NCBI GenBank assembly: GCA_024235675.1
Contig: JACKLZ010000004.1
Coordinates: forward strand, 57,501 to 121,500
Origin: Zoogloeaceae bacterium
GTDB taxonomy: Bacteria; Pseudomonadota; Gammaproteobacteria; Burkholderiales; Rhodocyclaceae
Direction: 5' to 3'
DNA length: 64,000 bases
Shown here piece by piece: positions 52,121-60,854 of this stretch (position 1 is the stretch's first letter; each line of letters begins with the position of its first letter). The notes under the pieces are model-generated. The model saw only the letters and a program-made list of their open reading frames with translations. It made no database searches and was not told the origin of the DNA. The position numbers were made by a program, and so were the translations under genes.

Positions 52121-53323
52121 ATGGAGCAGTTCAAGACATCCAGTGACGTCCTGTTCGTGTTGTTGGGCGCCATCATGGTGCTTGCCATGCATGCCGGCTT
52201 CGCGTTTCTCGAAGTGGGCACCGTAAGGCGCAAGAATCAGGTCAATGCCCTGGTCAAGATTCTGGTCGATTTCAGCGTCTCGACCATCGCCTACTTCTTT
52301 GTGGGCTATGCCGTGGCCTATGGCGTCAGCTTCTTCCAGGGCGCCGACGTGCTGGCCGCGCGCAGCGGCTACGACCTGGTCAAGTTCTTCTTCTTGCTGA
52401 CCTTCGCTGCCGCCATCCCGGCCATCATCTCAGGCGGCATTGCCGAGCGGGCGCGCTTTTACCCGCAGTTGGTCGCGACCGCGCTGCTGGTCGGTCTGGT
52501 CTATCCCTTTTTTGAAGGCATGATCTGGAACAGCAACTACGGCTTCCAGGGCTGGCTTGAAGCCACGTTCGGCGCCACCTTCCACGACTTTGCCGGCAGC
52601 GTCGTGGTGCATGCCGTCGGCGGCTGGATCGCATTGGCTGCGGTGCTGTTGCTTGGCGCGCGTCACGGTCGCTACAACAAGTCTGGCGCCATCGCCGCCC
52701 ACCCGCCTTCGAGCATTCCCTTCCTCGCGCTGGGAGCGTGGATTCTCACGGTGGGCTGGTTCGGCTTTAACGTGATGAGCGCGCAGACGGTTGAGGGCAT
52801 CAGCGGGCTGGTGGCGGTCAACTCGCTCATGGCCATGGTCGGCGGCACGCTGGCCGCGCTGGTGATGGGCAGGAACGACCCGGGCTTCGTGCATAACGGT
52901 CCGCTGGCCGGTCTGGTGGCGGTGTGTGCCGGTTCCGATTTGATGCACCCGATTGGTGCGTTGGCCGTCGGCGTGATTGCCGGCGTACTGTTCGTTCATA
53001 TGTTCACCCTCACCCAGAACCGCTGGAAGATCGACGATGTGCTCGGTGTCTGGCCGCTGCATGGACTGTGCGGCGCCTGGGGCGGTATCGCCGCCGGCAT
53101 CTTTGGCTCGAAAGCGCTGGGCGGCATGGGCGGTGTCAGCTTCATGAGCCAGCTCGTGGGTACCCTGACCGGCGTCACCTTCGCGTTCGCCGGTGGCTAT
53201 CTGGTGTATGCCACGATCAAGTCCGTCAGCGGTCTGCGTCTGGATGCCGAAGCAGAATACGAAGGTGCCGACCTCACCATCCACAAGATCTCGGCCACGC
53301 CGGATCGGGACGCCAGCTGGTAA
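52121..53323 (+). CDS. amtB: Ammonium transporter (Amt/Rh family)
   Basis: The 400-residue membrane protein has about 11 helices and no cleaved signal peptide (it starts MEQFKTSSDVLFVLLGAIMV). The pore elements FHDFAGSVVVHAVGG (Asp and first pore His) and PLHGLCGAWGG (second pore His) are present. It conducts ammonium across the inner membrane. It has its own NtrC box and sigma-54 promoter. Unusually, no glnK/PII gene lies next to it in the window. Confidence 0.95.
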   Translation: MEQFKTSSDVLFVLLGAIMVLAMHAGFAFLEVGTVRRKNQVNALVKILVDFSVSTIAYFFVGYAVAYGVSFFQGADVLAARSGYDLVKFFFLLTFAAAIPAIISGGIAERARFYPQLVATALLVGLVYPFFEGMIWNSNYGFQGWLEATFGATFHDFAGSVVVHAVGGWIALAAVLLLGARHGRYNKSGAIAAHPPSSIPFLALGAWILTVGWFGFNVMSAQTVEGISGLVAVNSLMAMVGGTLAALVMGRNDPGFVHNGPLAGLVAVCAGSDLMHPIGALAVGVIAGVLFVHMFTLTQNRWKIDDVLGVWPLHGLCGAWGGIAAGIFGSKALGGMGGVSFMSQLVGTLTGVTFAFAGGYLVYATIKSVSGLRLDAEAEYEGADLTIHKISATPDRDASW

Positions 53324-53350
53324 GCCGCGTCGGTCAGCGGTTGGTTTGAG

Positions 53351-53379
53351 ACAAAGCCCGGCGTGTTGCCGGGCTTTGT
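53351..53379 (+). terminator. Intrinsic terminator after amtB
   Basis: ACAAAGCCCGGC and GCCGGGCTTTGT form a perfect 12-bp stem around GTGTT, followed by CGTTTT. It lies 28 bases after the amtB stop. Confidence 0.85.
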
Positions 53380-53413
53380 CGTTTTGGGGCTGCGTGGGCG
53401 GGCACCGGATCGC

Positions 53414-53638
53414 TCAGCGCTGGAACGCCAGCCACAGCAGCATGCCTTCTGCCAGATCGCGGAGCAGGCCGGGGCGCTGGGGCGAACAGGGTCCGGCGTT
53501 CTTGCATTCGCCGTCAAACCACGCGGCGAAGCGTCGAATGCCTGCGGGGTCATGAAAGGCCACCATCAGCTCGTAGTTGAGAAACAGGCTGCGACTGTCC
53601 AGATTGGCTGAGCCGGCCAGTGTGAGGCTGCCAGCCAC
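53414..53638 (-). pseudogene. Phospholipase D/cardiolipin synthase, C-terminal fragment
   Basis: About 70 residues match the extreme C-terminus of PLD-type cardiolipin synthases (LTLAGSANLDSRSLFLNYELMVAFHD in part, as LAGSANLDSRSLFLNYEL). Both HKD catalytic motifs are missing. The upstream side ends abruptly where a truncated kinase gene begins on the other strand. It is a deletion remnant with no expected function. Confidence 0.78.
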
Positions 53639-53645
53639 CGACGAG

Positions 53646-54083
53646 ATGGGGTTTCGGGAGCATGACAGCGACGGTCAGCGCCTGGAGGGCAAGGTGTTCG
53701 TGCTGTTTGGCTCGGCCGCGCTGATCATTCTGATTACCGCGGCCGGCAGCATGCTGTTCACCCGCTACCTGTATCGCCGTCTTGGCCGCCTCGCCGGCGC
53801 CGACGGTCGGCGCTTCATCCTGCAAGTGCGTGACCACGGCGCGGGCGTGCCCGAACCTACATTGGCTCGGCTATTTGATCGCTTCTACCAGGCCGACCCC
53901 GCCCGCGGCGAATCTGCCCATGGCGGCGTCGGCCTCACTCTGGTGCGTGCCATTGCCCGCTTTCATGGTGGTGACGCGTATGCCAGAAATGGCATGCCGG
54001 GTCTGGTCGTTGTCGTGAGCCTGCCGAAGGCAGGAGGCGATGAGCCGGTCGATCAGAGGCTGTCGGATGGCGAGGGGGCTTGA
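53646..54083 (+). pseudogene. Sensor histidine kinase remnant with internal deletion
   Basis: The frame encodes a transmembrane helix (VLFGSAALIILITAAG) with a short tail. It then jumps straight into the end of a HATPase domain: VRDHGAGVPEPTLARLFDRFYQ and HGGVGLTLVRAIARFHGG. The HAMP, His-phosphotransfer and N-box segments are missing, so the kinase cannot work. Its 5' end abuts the phospholipase fragment, suggesting rearrangement at about 53640. Confidence 0.75.
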
Positions 54084-54168
54084 TGCGCGATATTGGGCGG
54101 GCGGCATTGAGGTATGGAAAACGGCGATGGCGTGTTTGGTGGGTGAGGCCTCGCGCGCGTCCTGCGTA

Positions 54169-55134
54169 CTAGCTTGGCATCTGCGACGGCGTTGACGTCT
54201 TGCCCTTGCCAAATCGGGCGGTCATCCAGAACAGGCTCCCCTTGCCGGGGTTGCTGCTCGCGCCGACGGCGCCGCCCATCAGCTCGGCCAGGTGCCGACA
54301 GATGGCCAGCCCCAATCCGGTGCCGCCGAAGCGGCGCGTGGTGGAGCTGTCAGCCTGTTCGAAATTCTGGAACAGTCGGCTCAGCTGCTCGGTGGTGACG
54401 CCGATGCCGGTGTCTTGCACTTCGAAGCGCAGCAATACGTCGTTTGGCCGCTCTTCGAGGAGCAGGCAGTGCAGGGTGATTTCTCCCCGCTCGGTGAACT
54501 TGATGGCGTTGCTCAGGTAATTGAGCAGCACCTGGGTGAGGCGGGTGACATCGCCGTTAAGAATGTACGGCACCTTGTCGGAACTGGCCGAAAAGCGCAG
54601 GTGCTTGTTGTCGATCTGGTCAATGACCAGGTGTTCGACCGAGCGCAACACATCGCCAAGGGAAAAGTCGTGCAAGTCGAGGTGAAACTTTCCCGCCTCG
54701 ATTTTCGACAGGTCGAGCACATCGCTGATGATGGCCAGGAGGTGGGTTGCGGCCTTGTTGATGGTATCGAGACGCGCCAGTTGCTTGGGCGTCGGGCTGT
54801 CGTGCTTGAGCAGATGGGTCATGCCAAGAATGGTGTTCATCGGGGTACGAATTTCGTGGCTCATATTGGCCAGAAACGCACTTTTTGCGTGGTTGGCCTG
54901 TTGTGCTTGCTCAAGAGCCTCTGCCAGTTCGCTGTTGCGCAGGGCCACCAGATCTTCCAGATGGAGCCGGTAGCGCTCAAGCTCTTCTTGCTGCATTTCC
55001 AGTTCGACCTGGTGCACTTGAAGCTCATGCAGCATGCGTTGGGTGTCGGCTTCGGTGGCGGGGTGGTTCGGCTGTTGTTGCGCCAGGTGTCGCTCCGCCC
55101 GATGGCGCAGGTCGTCCTTGTCTGTATCGCTCAT
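54169..55134 (-). CDS. Sensor histidine kinase (hybrid-type core, no receiver)
   Basis: The 321-residue soluble kinase has an N-terminal coiled coil (about 30-85), HisKA with NMSHEIRTPMN, and HATPase with NYLSNAIKFTE, DTGIG and GGTGLGLAI. There is no sensor domain or receiver. Its start overlaps the stop of the CheB-CheR-PAS gene by one base, so it is probably the kinase output of that sensor protein. The cognate regulator is not in the window. Confidence 0.88.
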   Translation of the reverse strand: MSDTDKDDLRHRAERHLAQQQPNHPATEADTQRMLHELQVHQVELEMQQEELERYRLHLEDLVALRNSELAEALEQAQQANHAKSAFLANMSHEIRTPMNTILGMTHLLKHDSPTPKQLARLDTINKAATHLLAIISDVLDLSKIEAGKFHLDLHDFSLGDVLRSVEHLVIDQIDNKHLRFSASSDKVPYILNGDVTRLTQVLLNYLSNAIKFTERGEITLHCLLLEERPNDVLLRFEVQDTGIGVTTEQLSRLFQNFEQADSSTTRRFGGTGLGLAICRHLAELMGGAVGASSNPGKGSLFWMTARFGKGKTSTPSQMPS

Positions 55135-57711
55135 TATGCGTCTCCGGCGGTGGTGCTCGGGGAGCCGTGTCGAGTGCGTAATTTGGCTTCCAGTGACTTG
55201 ATCGCGGTAATGTCCATGAGGGTGATGACCACCCCATCAATCATGTTGGTCTGGGTGCGGTAGGGCATGATGCGCACCCGATACCAGCGGCCGTCGTGCG
55301 TCGCGATCTCGCGTTCAGAGTACTTCAGGCTGCGCAATACTTCAGCCGCGTCGGCAAGGATGTCGGCGTCATCGAGGTCGCAGCTCACGTCCGACAGTGG
55401 ACGGCCAATGTCGCTCGGAATCAGTTTGAAGATGTGCGTGGCATGCGTGGTGAAGCGGCGCAGCTTCATGTGGCTGTCGAGGAAGATGGTCGCAAGTTCG
55501 GTGGCATTGAGCAGGTTGGTCATGTCGTTGCGCTCCCAGGTGAGGTCGTCCACCTTGGCCTGCAACTCGGCATTGACGGTCTGCAGCTCTTCATTGAGCG
55601 ACTGCATCTCCTCCTTGGAGGTGGTCAGTTCTTCATTGGTCGACTGCAACTCTTCGTTGGTCGACTGCAGTTCTTCGTTGGCCGATCGGTGGGCCTCGAC
55701 CGAGGCCTGCATGTCTTCATGGGTGATGCGCAGGGTCTCGCGCGCCAGTGCCAGCTCCGCCATCAGCGCGTCCTGAGAGCCCGATGCGGCAGTTTTGCGC
55801 GTTGCCCGACTGCCCGGCGCCCTTGCGACATCCTTGAACACGATCAGCACGCGTCCGCGCAGCAACTCCGGTGCGTTGAGCCCCTGAACGATGATATCGA
55901 CCGCCTGGCGGGTGGCGCCGCTGCCGATCTGGATGTCGTTCAGCAAAATGGGCTCAGTCTGCCGCAGCGCTTTGTGAATGACGCCGGGCAAGGCCTCGCG
56001 CAAGCCGTCGCGCGCCATGGCGTGGATGTTGATGTTGACCCGGCCCGCAGCCGGCTCCAGGTATTTTCCGGTGCGCCCGCTGATGTAGATGATGTCGCCG
56101 TCCGCGCTCACCAGCACGGCGGCCGGGGCGTAGGTTTGCTGGATCAGCTGGTCAACCTGGTGTTCGAGATTGTGGCTTGGGGGCACTGTTGTAGCCTCGT
56201 CGGGGCGTCGGATGTCGGTCGGAGCGCCAGCCGGAAACGCCATTTCGGCGAGTGGCCGGCTTTTGTCCAGACGGTCGAAGATGCGTGCACTGCCGTGCTG
56301 CGGCGCAAACAGACGGCTGGTGGTGCCGACGGTTTCGGCGTTGCCCAGCAGCAACACACCGTCCGGGTTGAGCGCGTAATGAAAGAGTTGCAGGACCCGG
56401 TTCTGTAGTTCGGGCCGCAAATAGATCAGAAGGTTCCGGCACGTTAGCAGGTCGAGCCGGGTGAAGGGCGGATCGGCGATGAGGTTCTGCGGGGCAAAGA
56501 TCACCATGTCGCGGATCTCCTTGGCGATACGGAACCCCCCATCGTCGGCCACAAAGTACCGGGCCAGACGCGCCGGTGACACATCGGCCGCAATGTTTTT
56601 GGGATAGACACCCCGGCGCGCCCGGCTGATGGCATCGGCGTCGAGGTCGGTGGCGTAAATCTGCAAGCTGAAGCGCCCGTCGGGCCGGGCGGCCTCCAGT
56701 GCCTCGCGAAACACAATCGCCAGCGAATAGGCCTCCTCGCCGCTCGAACAGGCGGCGGTCCAGGCGCGCATTGCCTTGCCGGCCGGGTAGCGCGCCAACA
56801 GGGCGGGAATCACATGGGTGCGCAGCTGTTCCCATACCGGCGGGTCGCGAAAGAAATTGGTGACCCCGATCAGCAGTTCCTTGAACAGCAGGTCGAGCTC
56901 CTGCGGGTTGTCGCGCAGGTAACTGACATACTCCGCAATGCCTTTTTTCTGATGCAGCGCGCACCGGCGCTCGATTCGCCGGTACAGCGTATTGCTTTTG
57001 TAGAGCGAGAAATCGGATCCGCAGCGATCGCGCAGCAGAATCATCACCTTGTCGAGCGCGCTTTGTGCACTCGGCGGCGGAGCGGCACCCCCCGACCTGC
57101 CGTAGGCATCGTGGCTCACATAGGTAGCGATGCGCTGTGGCATCTGCGACGGCGGCGCAACGATGTCGGCCAGGCCTGCGGCGATCGCGCTGCTCGGCAT
57201 GCTGGCCGCTTTTGCCGTGTCAGGTGTTTGCGCCAGGGTGAGTCCGGACTTCTCCTTGATGGCACGCAGTCCGAGCACGCCGTCAGAGCCCATCCCCGAC
57301 AAGATCACGCCAATGGCCTTGTCGCCCCGGTCGTTGGCCAGCGAGCGCAGAAAAAAATCGACCGGCAGGCGCAGCCCGCGCGGCGCGGACGGCTCCAGCA
57401 GATAGAGCCAGCCGTGGAGCAGCGACAGATCCCGGTTGGGCGGAATGACGTAAAACCCGGTTTGGTACGACCTGCATGTGGTCGCTCGCTTCAACGACCG
57501 CCATCTCCGTGACCCGTCGCAGCAACTCTGGCAGCGCACTGGCATGTACCGGGTCGAGATGCTGAACAATCACAAAGGCCATGCCGCAGTGGGCCGGCAC
57601 ACTCCCCAGAAAACTCTCCAACGCCTCGAGACCACCGGCCGAGCACCCGATGCCCACCATGGGGAAGCCGGGTGATGTGAGCGGGGTGTTGGGGGGTGCA
57701 ACAGTCGTCAT
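55134..57711 (-). pseudogene. CheB-CheR-PAS fusion protein, interrupted by a one-base frameshift
   Basis: Reading from the ATG at 57711, the first frame gives the CheB methylesterase start (GIGCSAGGLEALE, VIVQHLDP) up to MQVVPNR. The next homologous residues (YVIPPNRDLSLLHG) continue in another frame, because GGTTTTACG (57456-57468 region) has one T too many. The rest is open: CheB with GMGSDG, CheR methyltransferase (about residues 215-490), a PAS-like region, a coiled coil of NEELQST repeats (about 670-720), and a PAS domain before the stop. Such proteins lack a receiver and feed a kinase, here the overlapping downstream gene. It could be a sequencing error, phase variation or true inactivation. 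Confidence 0.8.
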
Positions 57712-57979
57712 GGGCTCGCCTGCCTGCGATGAATGGTCCAAGGGTAATGTTACCTTGTGTCCACGGCGACGGAAGCCGTGGCGATCGTCAGATGCACCGC
57801 GGGAAAACAGTGCGTAACCGTTTCAGCCTACGCGCAAAGCGCGGGTTCGGGGATGCGCGCAGGAGCCATTCTGTGGGGTGTTTTGCCGCCGCAGGCTCAA
57901 TCGCGATGGTTCGCACCGATTGGCGCGGTGGCGCATTGTATTTCAGCCCCGAACTTGGCGCTTGGGTCGGCCGTGCGCA
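57712..57979. other. Intergenic region, no gene recognised
   Basis: These 268 bases lie upstream of the CheB-CheR gene and downstream of the patatin gene, both on the minus strand. They should hold the promoter of the CheB-CheR-kinase operon. I see no repeat, RNA or coding frame of natural composition. Confidence 0.4.
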
Positions 57980-59041
57980 TCAGGGCGCCAGTGGCGCGGT
58001 GCTCGGACGGGAGCCGAACAGCCCGGCGACCTCGATCGACGGGCGCTCGCCCACATGATGGCCCGATGCTGCGTGCCACAGCTGCGCACGCTCGCGGCCC
58101 AGATCGCGCAGTCGTTCGAGAAAAGACCCGCTGGCCGACAGCTTGGACTCGGACGACAACTGGCTCATCACCTCCGAGGCTTCAATGAGGTGGAAGTTGG
58201 TCGACAGCAGGCGCCGCTCCAGCCGTCCGCGCGACCACCACGGTTGCTTTTCGGCAAACTCCCGGGCATGCGCGAACATGCGCATCTCGCGCAGAAAGTT
58301 CGCGCTGAAGCCCAGCTCCATGCTGCGCGTGCGGATCTCGTCCGCACTGCGCGGCGTCTTGCTGTGGCGCATGGGGTTGATCAGCACCAGCATGATGTCG
58401 CGGCTCTTGCCCGAGTAGAACAGCGGGAACACCGCTGGATTGGCGGCGAAGCCACCGTCCCAGTAGTGCTCGCCATCGATCTCGATGCTGTGATGCACCG
58501 ACGGCAGGCAGGCCGAGGCGAGCAGGGCGTCGGGCGTCAGTTCGTGCTCACGAAACAGCCGCAGGCGGCCGGTATTGGCTTCGGTGGCGGCGATGAACAG
58601 CCGCAGCGGGCTCTCGCGCCGCAGACGTTCGAAATCGATCTGGCTCGTCACCACGTCGCGCAGCGGATTGTGATCAAACGGGTTGAGCTCGTAAGGCGAA
58701 AAGAAGCTCGCCCACATCATCATCATTTTCATTGCCGGCGCCAGTGTTCCGCTGTCGCCATCGAGCGTGCGCACCGTGACATCGAAGGGCACGCTGCTGG
58801 CCACCGACTTCCAGAATGTTGCCAGCGCCTCGCGCGCGCCGTCCGGCCCGCCCGCCATCAGGCCCTGCGCCAGCACCGCAGCATTCATCGCCCCGGCGCT
58901 GGTCCCGCTCACCGCGTCGAACTCAAGCTGGCCGGCTTCGAGCAGGTAGTCGAGCACACCCCAGGTAAACGCCCCGTGCGCGCCGCCGCCCTGCAAGGCC
59001 AGGCTGATGATCTTTTGGCGTGAAAATGGTTTGATCCGCAT
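57980..59041 (-). CDS. Patatin-like phospholipase
   Basis: The 353-residue protein starts MRIKPFSRQKIISLALQGGG, with a strong AGGAGG site. The oxyanion loop is GGGAHGAF, the nucleophile elbow GTSAG (S48) and the catalytic Asp lies in YWDGGFAANP. There is no signal peptide, so it is likely cytoplasmic. It should hydrolyse acyl esters of lipids or polyhydroxyalkanoate-related substrates; the exact substrate is unknown. In-frame sequence upstream of 59041 is not conserved. Confidence 0.88.
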   Translation of the reverse strand: MRIKPFSRQKIISLALQGGGAHGAFTWGVLDYLLEAGQLEFDAVSGTSAGAMNAAVLAQGLMAGGPDGAREALATFWKSVASSVPFDVTVRTLDGDSGTLAPAMKMMMMWASFFSPYELNPFDHNPLRDVVTSQIDFERLRRESPLRLFIAATEANTGRLRLFREHELTPDALLASACLPSVHHSIEIDGEHYWDGGFAANPAVFPLFYSGKSRDIMLVLINPMRHSKTPRSADEIRTRSMELGFSANFLREMRMFAHAREFAEKQPWWSRGRLERRLLSTNFHLIEASEVMSQLSSESKLSASGSFLERLRDLGRERAQLWHAASGHHVGERPSIEVAGLFGSRPSTAPLAP

Positions 59042-59307
59042 ATCGACCTCCTTTCCGTCCATTCGGCTGGCACCGATGAGTGCACGGGCGTCAGGAAAAT
59101 GGTGAATTGTCGAGATACACACTACAGGCAATCGATGTTGCAATGCAGCATTTGTGCGGCTGATTTTGTATCAGGGTGCGACGAACGACGTGGCGGGTGA
59201 TGACGTAGGCTTGGGCGTCAGCTCGTGCTGTTCAGATTGATCCATCGGGCAAACAGGAATGGTGTATTTCAAGACCTGACGCCGGCGTTCGACCGCGGCT
59301 GCGGAGC
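59042..59307. other. Intergenic region, no gene recognised
   Basis: The 266 bases between the patatin gene and the cupin gene contain the AGGAGG site of the patatin gene at their left end. No RNA, repeat or coding frame was recognised. Confidence 0.4.
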
Positions 59308-59742
59308 CTAATCGGCCACTGGCGCGTCATCCCATTTCGCCTGAACGCCCATCCAGTCGAGCACCACGGTGGTCTTGCCGTCGGCGTCCAGATATTGGAG
59401 CGGGCCGTGGTTGATGAACAGGTATTCGCAGGGTTCCGGGAAGTGAGTGCTCTCGTGGATGATCCCGTTCGGTTCGTAGCCGTAGTCACCGGCGCAGGCG
59501 GTCACGCCGCCGCGCTCGACACCACCTCGAATCTCGATCTTCCCCTTCAGTACAAAATACTCCGCCGCACCGATGTGCTTGTGGGAGGGCACGGACGCGC
59601 CCGCTACGGTACGGAATAAGGCAACCCAGGCGCCGGTGACGGGGCAGGTACGCAGGAGTTTGAAGTGGTAGCCGTCGCGCAGGACCTTCCAGGGCAGATC
59701 CTTTGACGCGACATGGAAGTCGCTAAGCGGGGTCGTCGGCAT
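59308..59742 (-). CDS. Cupin-domain protein (dihydroxyacetophenone-dioxygenase/ChrR-like)
   Basis: The 144-residue single cupin has a metal site SHKHIGAAEYFVLKGKIEIRGG (seen as SHKHIGAAEYF, giving H-x-H and E) and a second motif PNGIIHEST with His. It ends in LDWMGVQAKWDD. The family includes 2,4'-dihydroxyacetophenone dioxygenase-like enzymes, but substrate prediction is unsafe. A strong AAGGAG site precedes the ATG. It is unrelated to the cupin at 32751. Confidence 0.82.
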   Translation of the reverse strand: MPTTPLSDFHVASKDLPWKVLRDGYHFKLLRTCPVTGAWVALFRTVAGASVPSHKHIGAAEYFVLKGKIEIRGGVERGGVTACAGDYGYEPNGIIHESTHFPEPCEYLFINHGPLQYLDADGKTTVVLDWMGVQAKWDDAPVAD

Positions 59743-59815
59743 GTCTTGTCGCTCCTTGTGCCGTGAGGTGGTTTTGGGCGGCAGCCTTCGTCACCCTGCC
59801 GATGCGTGCCGCCAC

Positions 59816-59930
59816 TGCTTCCCGCAGGAAGCCAATGATCTGCTCTTCGCTGAACCGCTTCTTCATGTCCAATCTCTTTCATGCTTCGGATTGGACTCTA
59901 ATCTCAAGTGCTACTCAAACCGGGGGGACG
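59816..59930 (-). mobile_element. IS407-type insertion sequence stub (orfA N-terminus and end)
   Basis: From the ATG at 59866 the minus strand encodes MKKRFSEEQIIGFLREA, the N-terminus of an IS407-group OrfA, and then loses homology. Upstream, the segment from about 59930 has CCCCCCGGTTTGAGTAG, like the terminal repeat region of such elements. Only about 115 bases of the IS remain. It is related to but not identical with the orfA stub at 3395. Confidence 0.65.
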
Positions 59931-60008
59931 TCGCGCACAGGACACTCCGGAACAGGCGCCCAGATACTATCGTGAAGATCTCGGTGTTTGTGAGCAGCGA
60001 ACGTTCAG

Positions 60009-60044
60009 GCGGTGCGCAGTGTAAAGTCCCTGGCTGCGCACCGC
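60009..60044. repeat. Long inverted repeat downstream of pilE
   Basis: GCGGTGCGCAG (60009-60019) pairs perfectly with CTGCGCACCGC (60034-60044) around 14 bases; outside it TTCAG and CTGAA continue the pairing with one bulged base. It lies 17 bases beyond the pilE stop on the minus strand. There is no T-run, so it is a weak terminator at best, or an mRNA-stabilising hairpin. Confidence 0.6.
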
Positions 60045-60060
60045 TGAACATCCATCAGTA

Positions 60061-60519
60061 TTACCAACAGGCTTGAACCGTGCCGCCGGTAGCTGCTTTG
60101 ACGCCGGTTTCAGTGAGCGACAGCGTGCCGCATGTGTCGCCTGCCTGGCTTCCCGTGGGGGCTGCATTGAGCGTAAAGGTGGTCTGGGTCGCCGCAGCAA
60201 TGGTGAGGTTGTATGTCGCTGCGCCGCCATCAATCGGGCACTGCGCAGGGTAGAACGCTGCCGCGGGCGCGCCAGTGTTCGCGCCGCCCGCTGCCAGACC
60301 CAGATACGACTGATTCGTCGAGAAACGACGCTCCATGGCAGCAGCCATCCCGACCAAGGCGCCTGCGCAATCATTGCGCTTCGAGCGCAACACGTACTGG
60401 GTGTAGCTCGGGTAGGCAATGGCGGCAAGGATGCCGATGATGGCGACAACGATCATCAGCTCAATGAGCGTGAAGCCGCGTTCTCTACGGCGCGGGAAGG
60501 GCGGTTTTACGCGTTTCAT
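60061..60519 (-). CDS. pilE: Type IV pilin, PilE-like minor pilin
   Basis: The 152-residue prepilin has a short basic leader cleaved at RRERG/FTLIELMIVVAIIG, with Glu at +5 and the hydrophobic N-terminal helix. The C-terminal disulfide region has Cys near residue 53 and in a terminal loop (GDTCG ... VQACW). It overlaps the pilY2-like gene by four bases. The pilY1-pilY2-pilE order is that of the Pseudomonas minor pilin cluster, whose members prime pilus assembly. Confidence 0.9.
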   Translation of the reverse strand: MKRVKPPFPRRRERGFTLIELMIVVAIIGILAAIAYPSYTQYVLRSKRNDCAGALVGMAAAMERRFSTNQSYLGLAAGGANTGAPAAAFYPAQCPIDGGAATYNLTIAAATQTTFTLNAAPTGSQAGDTCGTLSLTETGVKAATGGTVQACW

Positions 60520-60842
60520 TGGCCACTCCCGCCACTGAAAAGGTGAAGCTCGACGACCAGTATATTTCCCTGGCCGTCGGGGTTCGTTTCCATGGCGATC
60601 TGCTTCCCCACCCATGCCGAAGAGACCGGTGAATAGGCGAGACTGCGATCGTCGGCGGTGACTTTCGTTGCCGTGGTGATCTTGAGCTTCCGGTCGCCGA
60701 CGACAATGGTGGATGCCGCCGGACTGACCGCTTTGATGATCCCGATTTCCTCGAGAGGGCGCTCCTGAGCGTTGGCACCCACGCTCAGGAGCCCGAACAG
60801 GCTGACCAAGGTCAGGCGACGCATAAATGTCTGGATGTTCAT
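60516..60842 (-). CDS. PilY2-like periplasmic protein
   Basis: The 108-residue protein starts MNIQTFMRRLTLVSLFGLLS, with AAGGA ahead. A signal peptide is cleaved near ANA/QERP. The mature part is a small beta domain (GIIKAVSPAASTIVVGDRKLKI) resembling the short proteins encoded between pilY1 and pilE. The call rests mainly on position, size and signal peptide; sequence similarity to PilY2 is weak by eye. Confidence 0.65.
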   Translation of the reverse strand: MNIQTFMRRLTLVSLFGLLSVGANAQERPLEEIGIIKAVSPAASTIVVGDRKLKITTATKVTADDRSLAYSPVSSAWVGKQIAMETNPDGQGNILVVELHLFSGGSGQ

Positions 60843-60854
60843 GGCCGTTTTTCC

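Noticed and set aside
55590..55700. Short direct repeats of about 21 bases that could suggest a CRISPR or tandem repeat
   Set aside because: They encode the NEELQST heptads of the coiled coil in the CheB-CheR-PAS protein; there are no spacers. No CRISPR array is present in the window.
54292..57512. Several plus-strand frames of 230-370 codons opposite the kinase and CheB-CheR genes
   Set aside because: They are shadows of the minus-strand signalling genes with no motifs or ribosome-binding sites.
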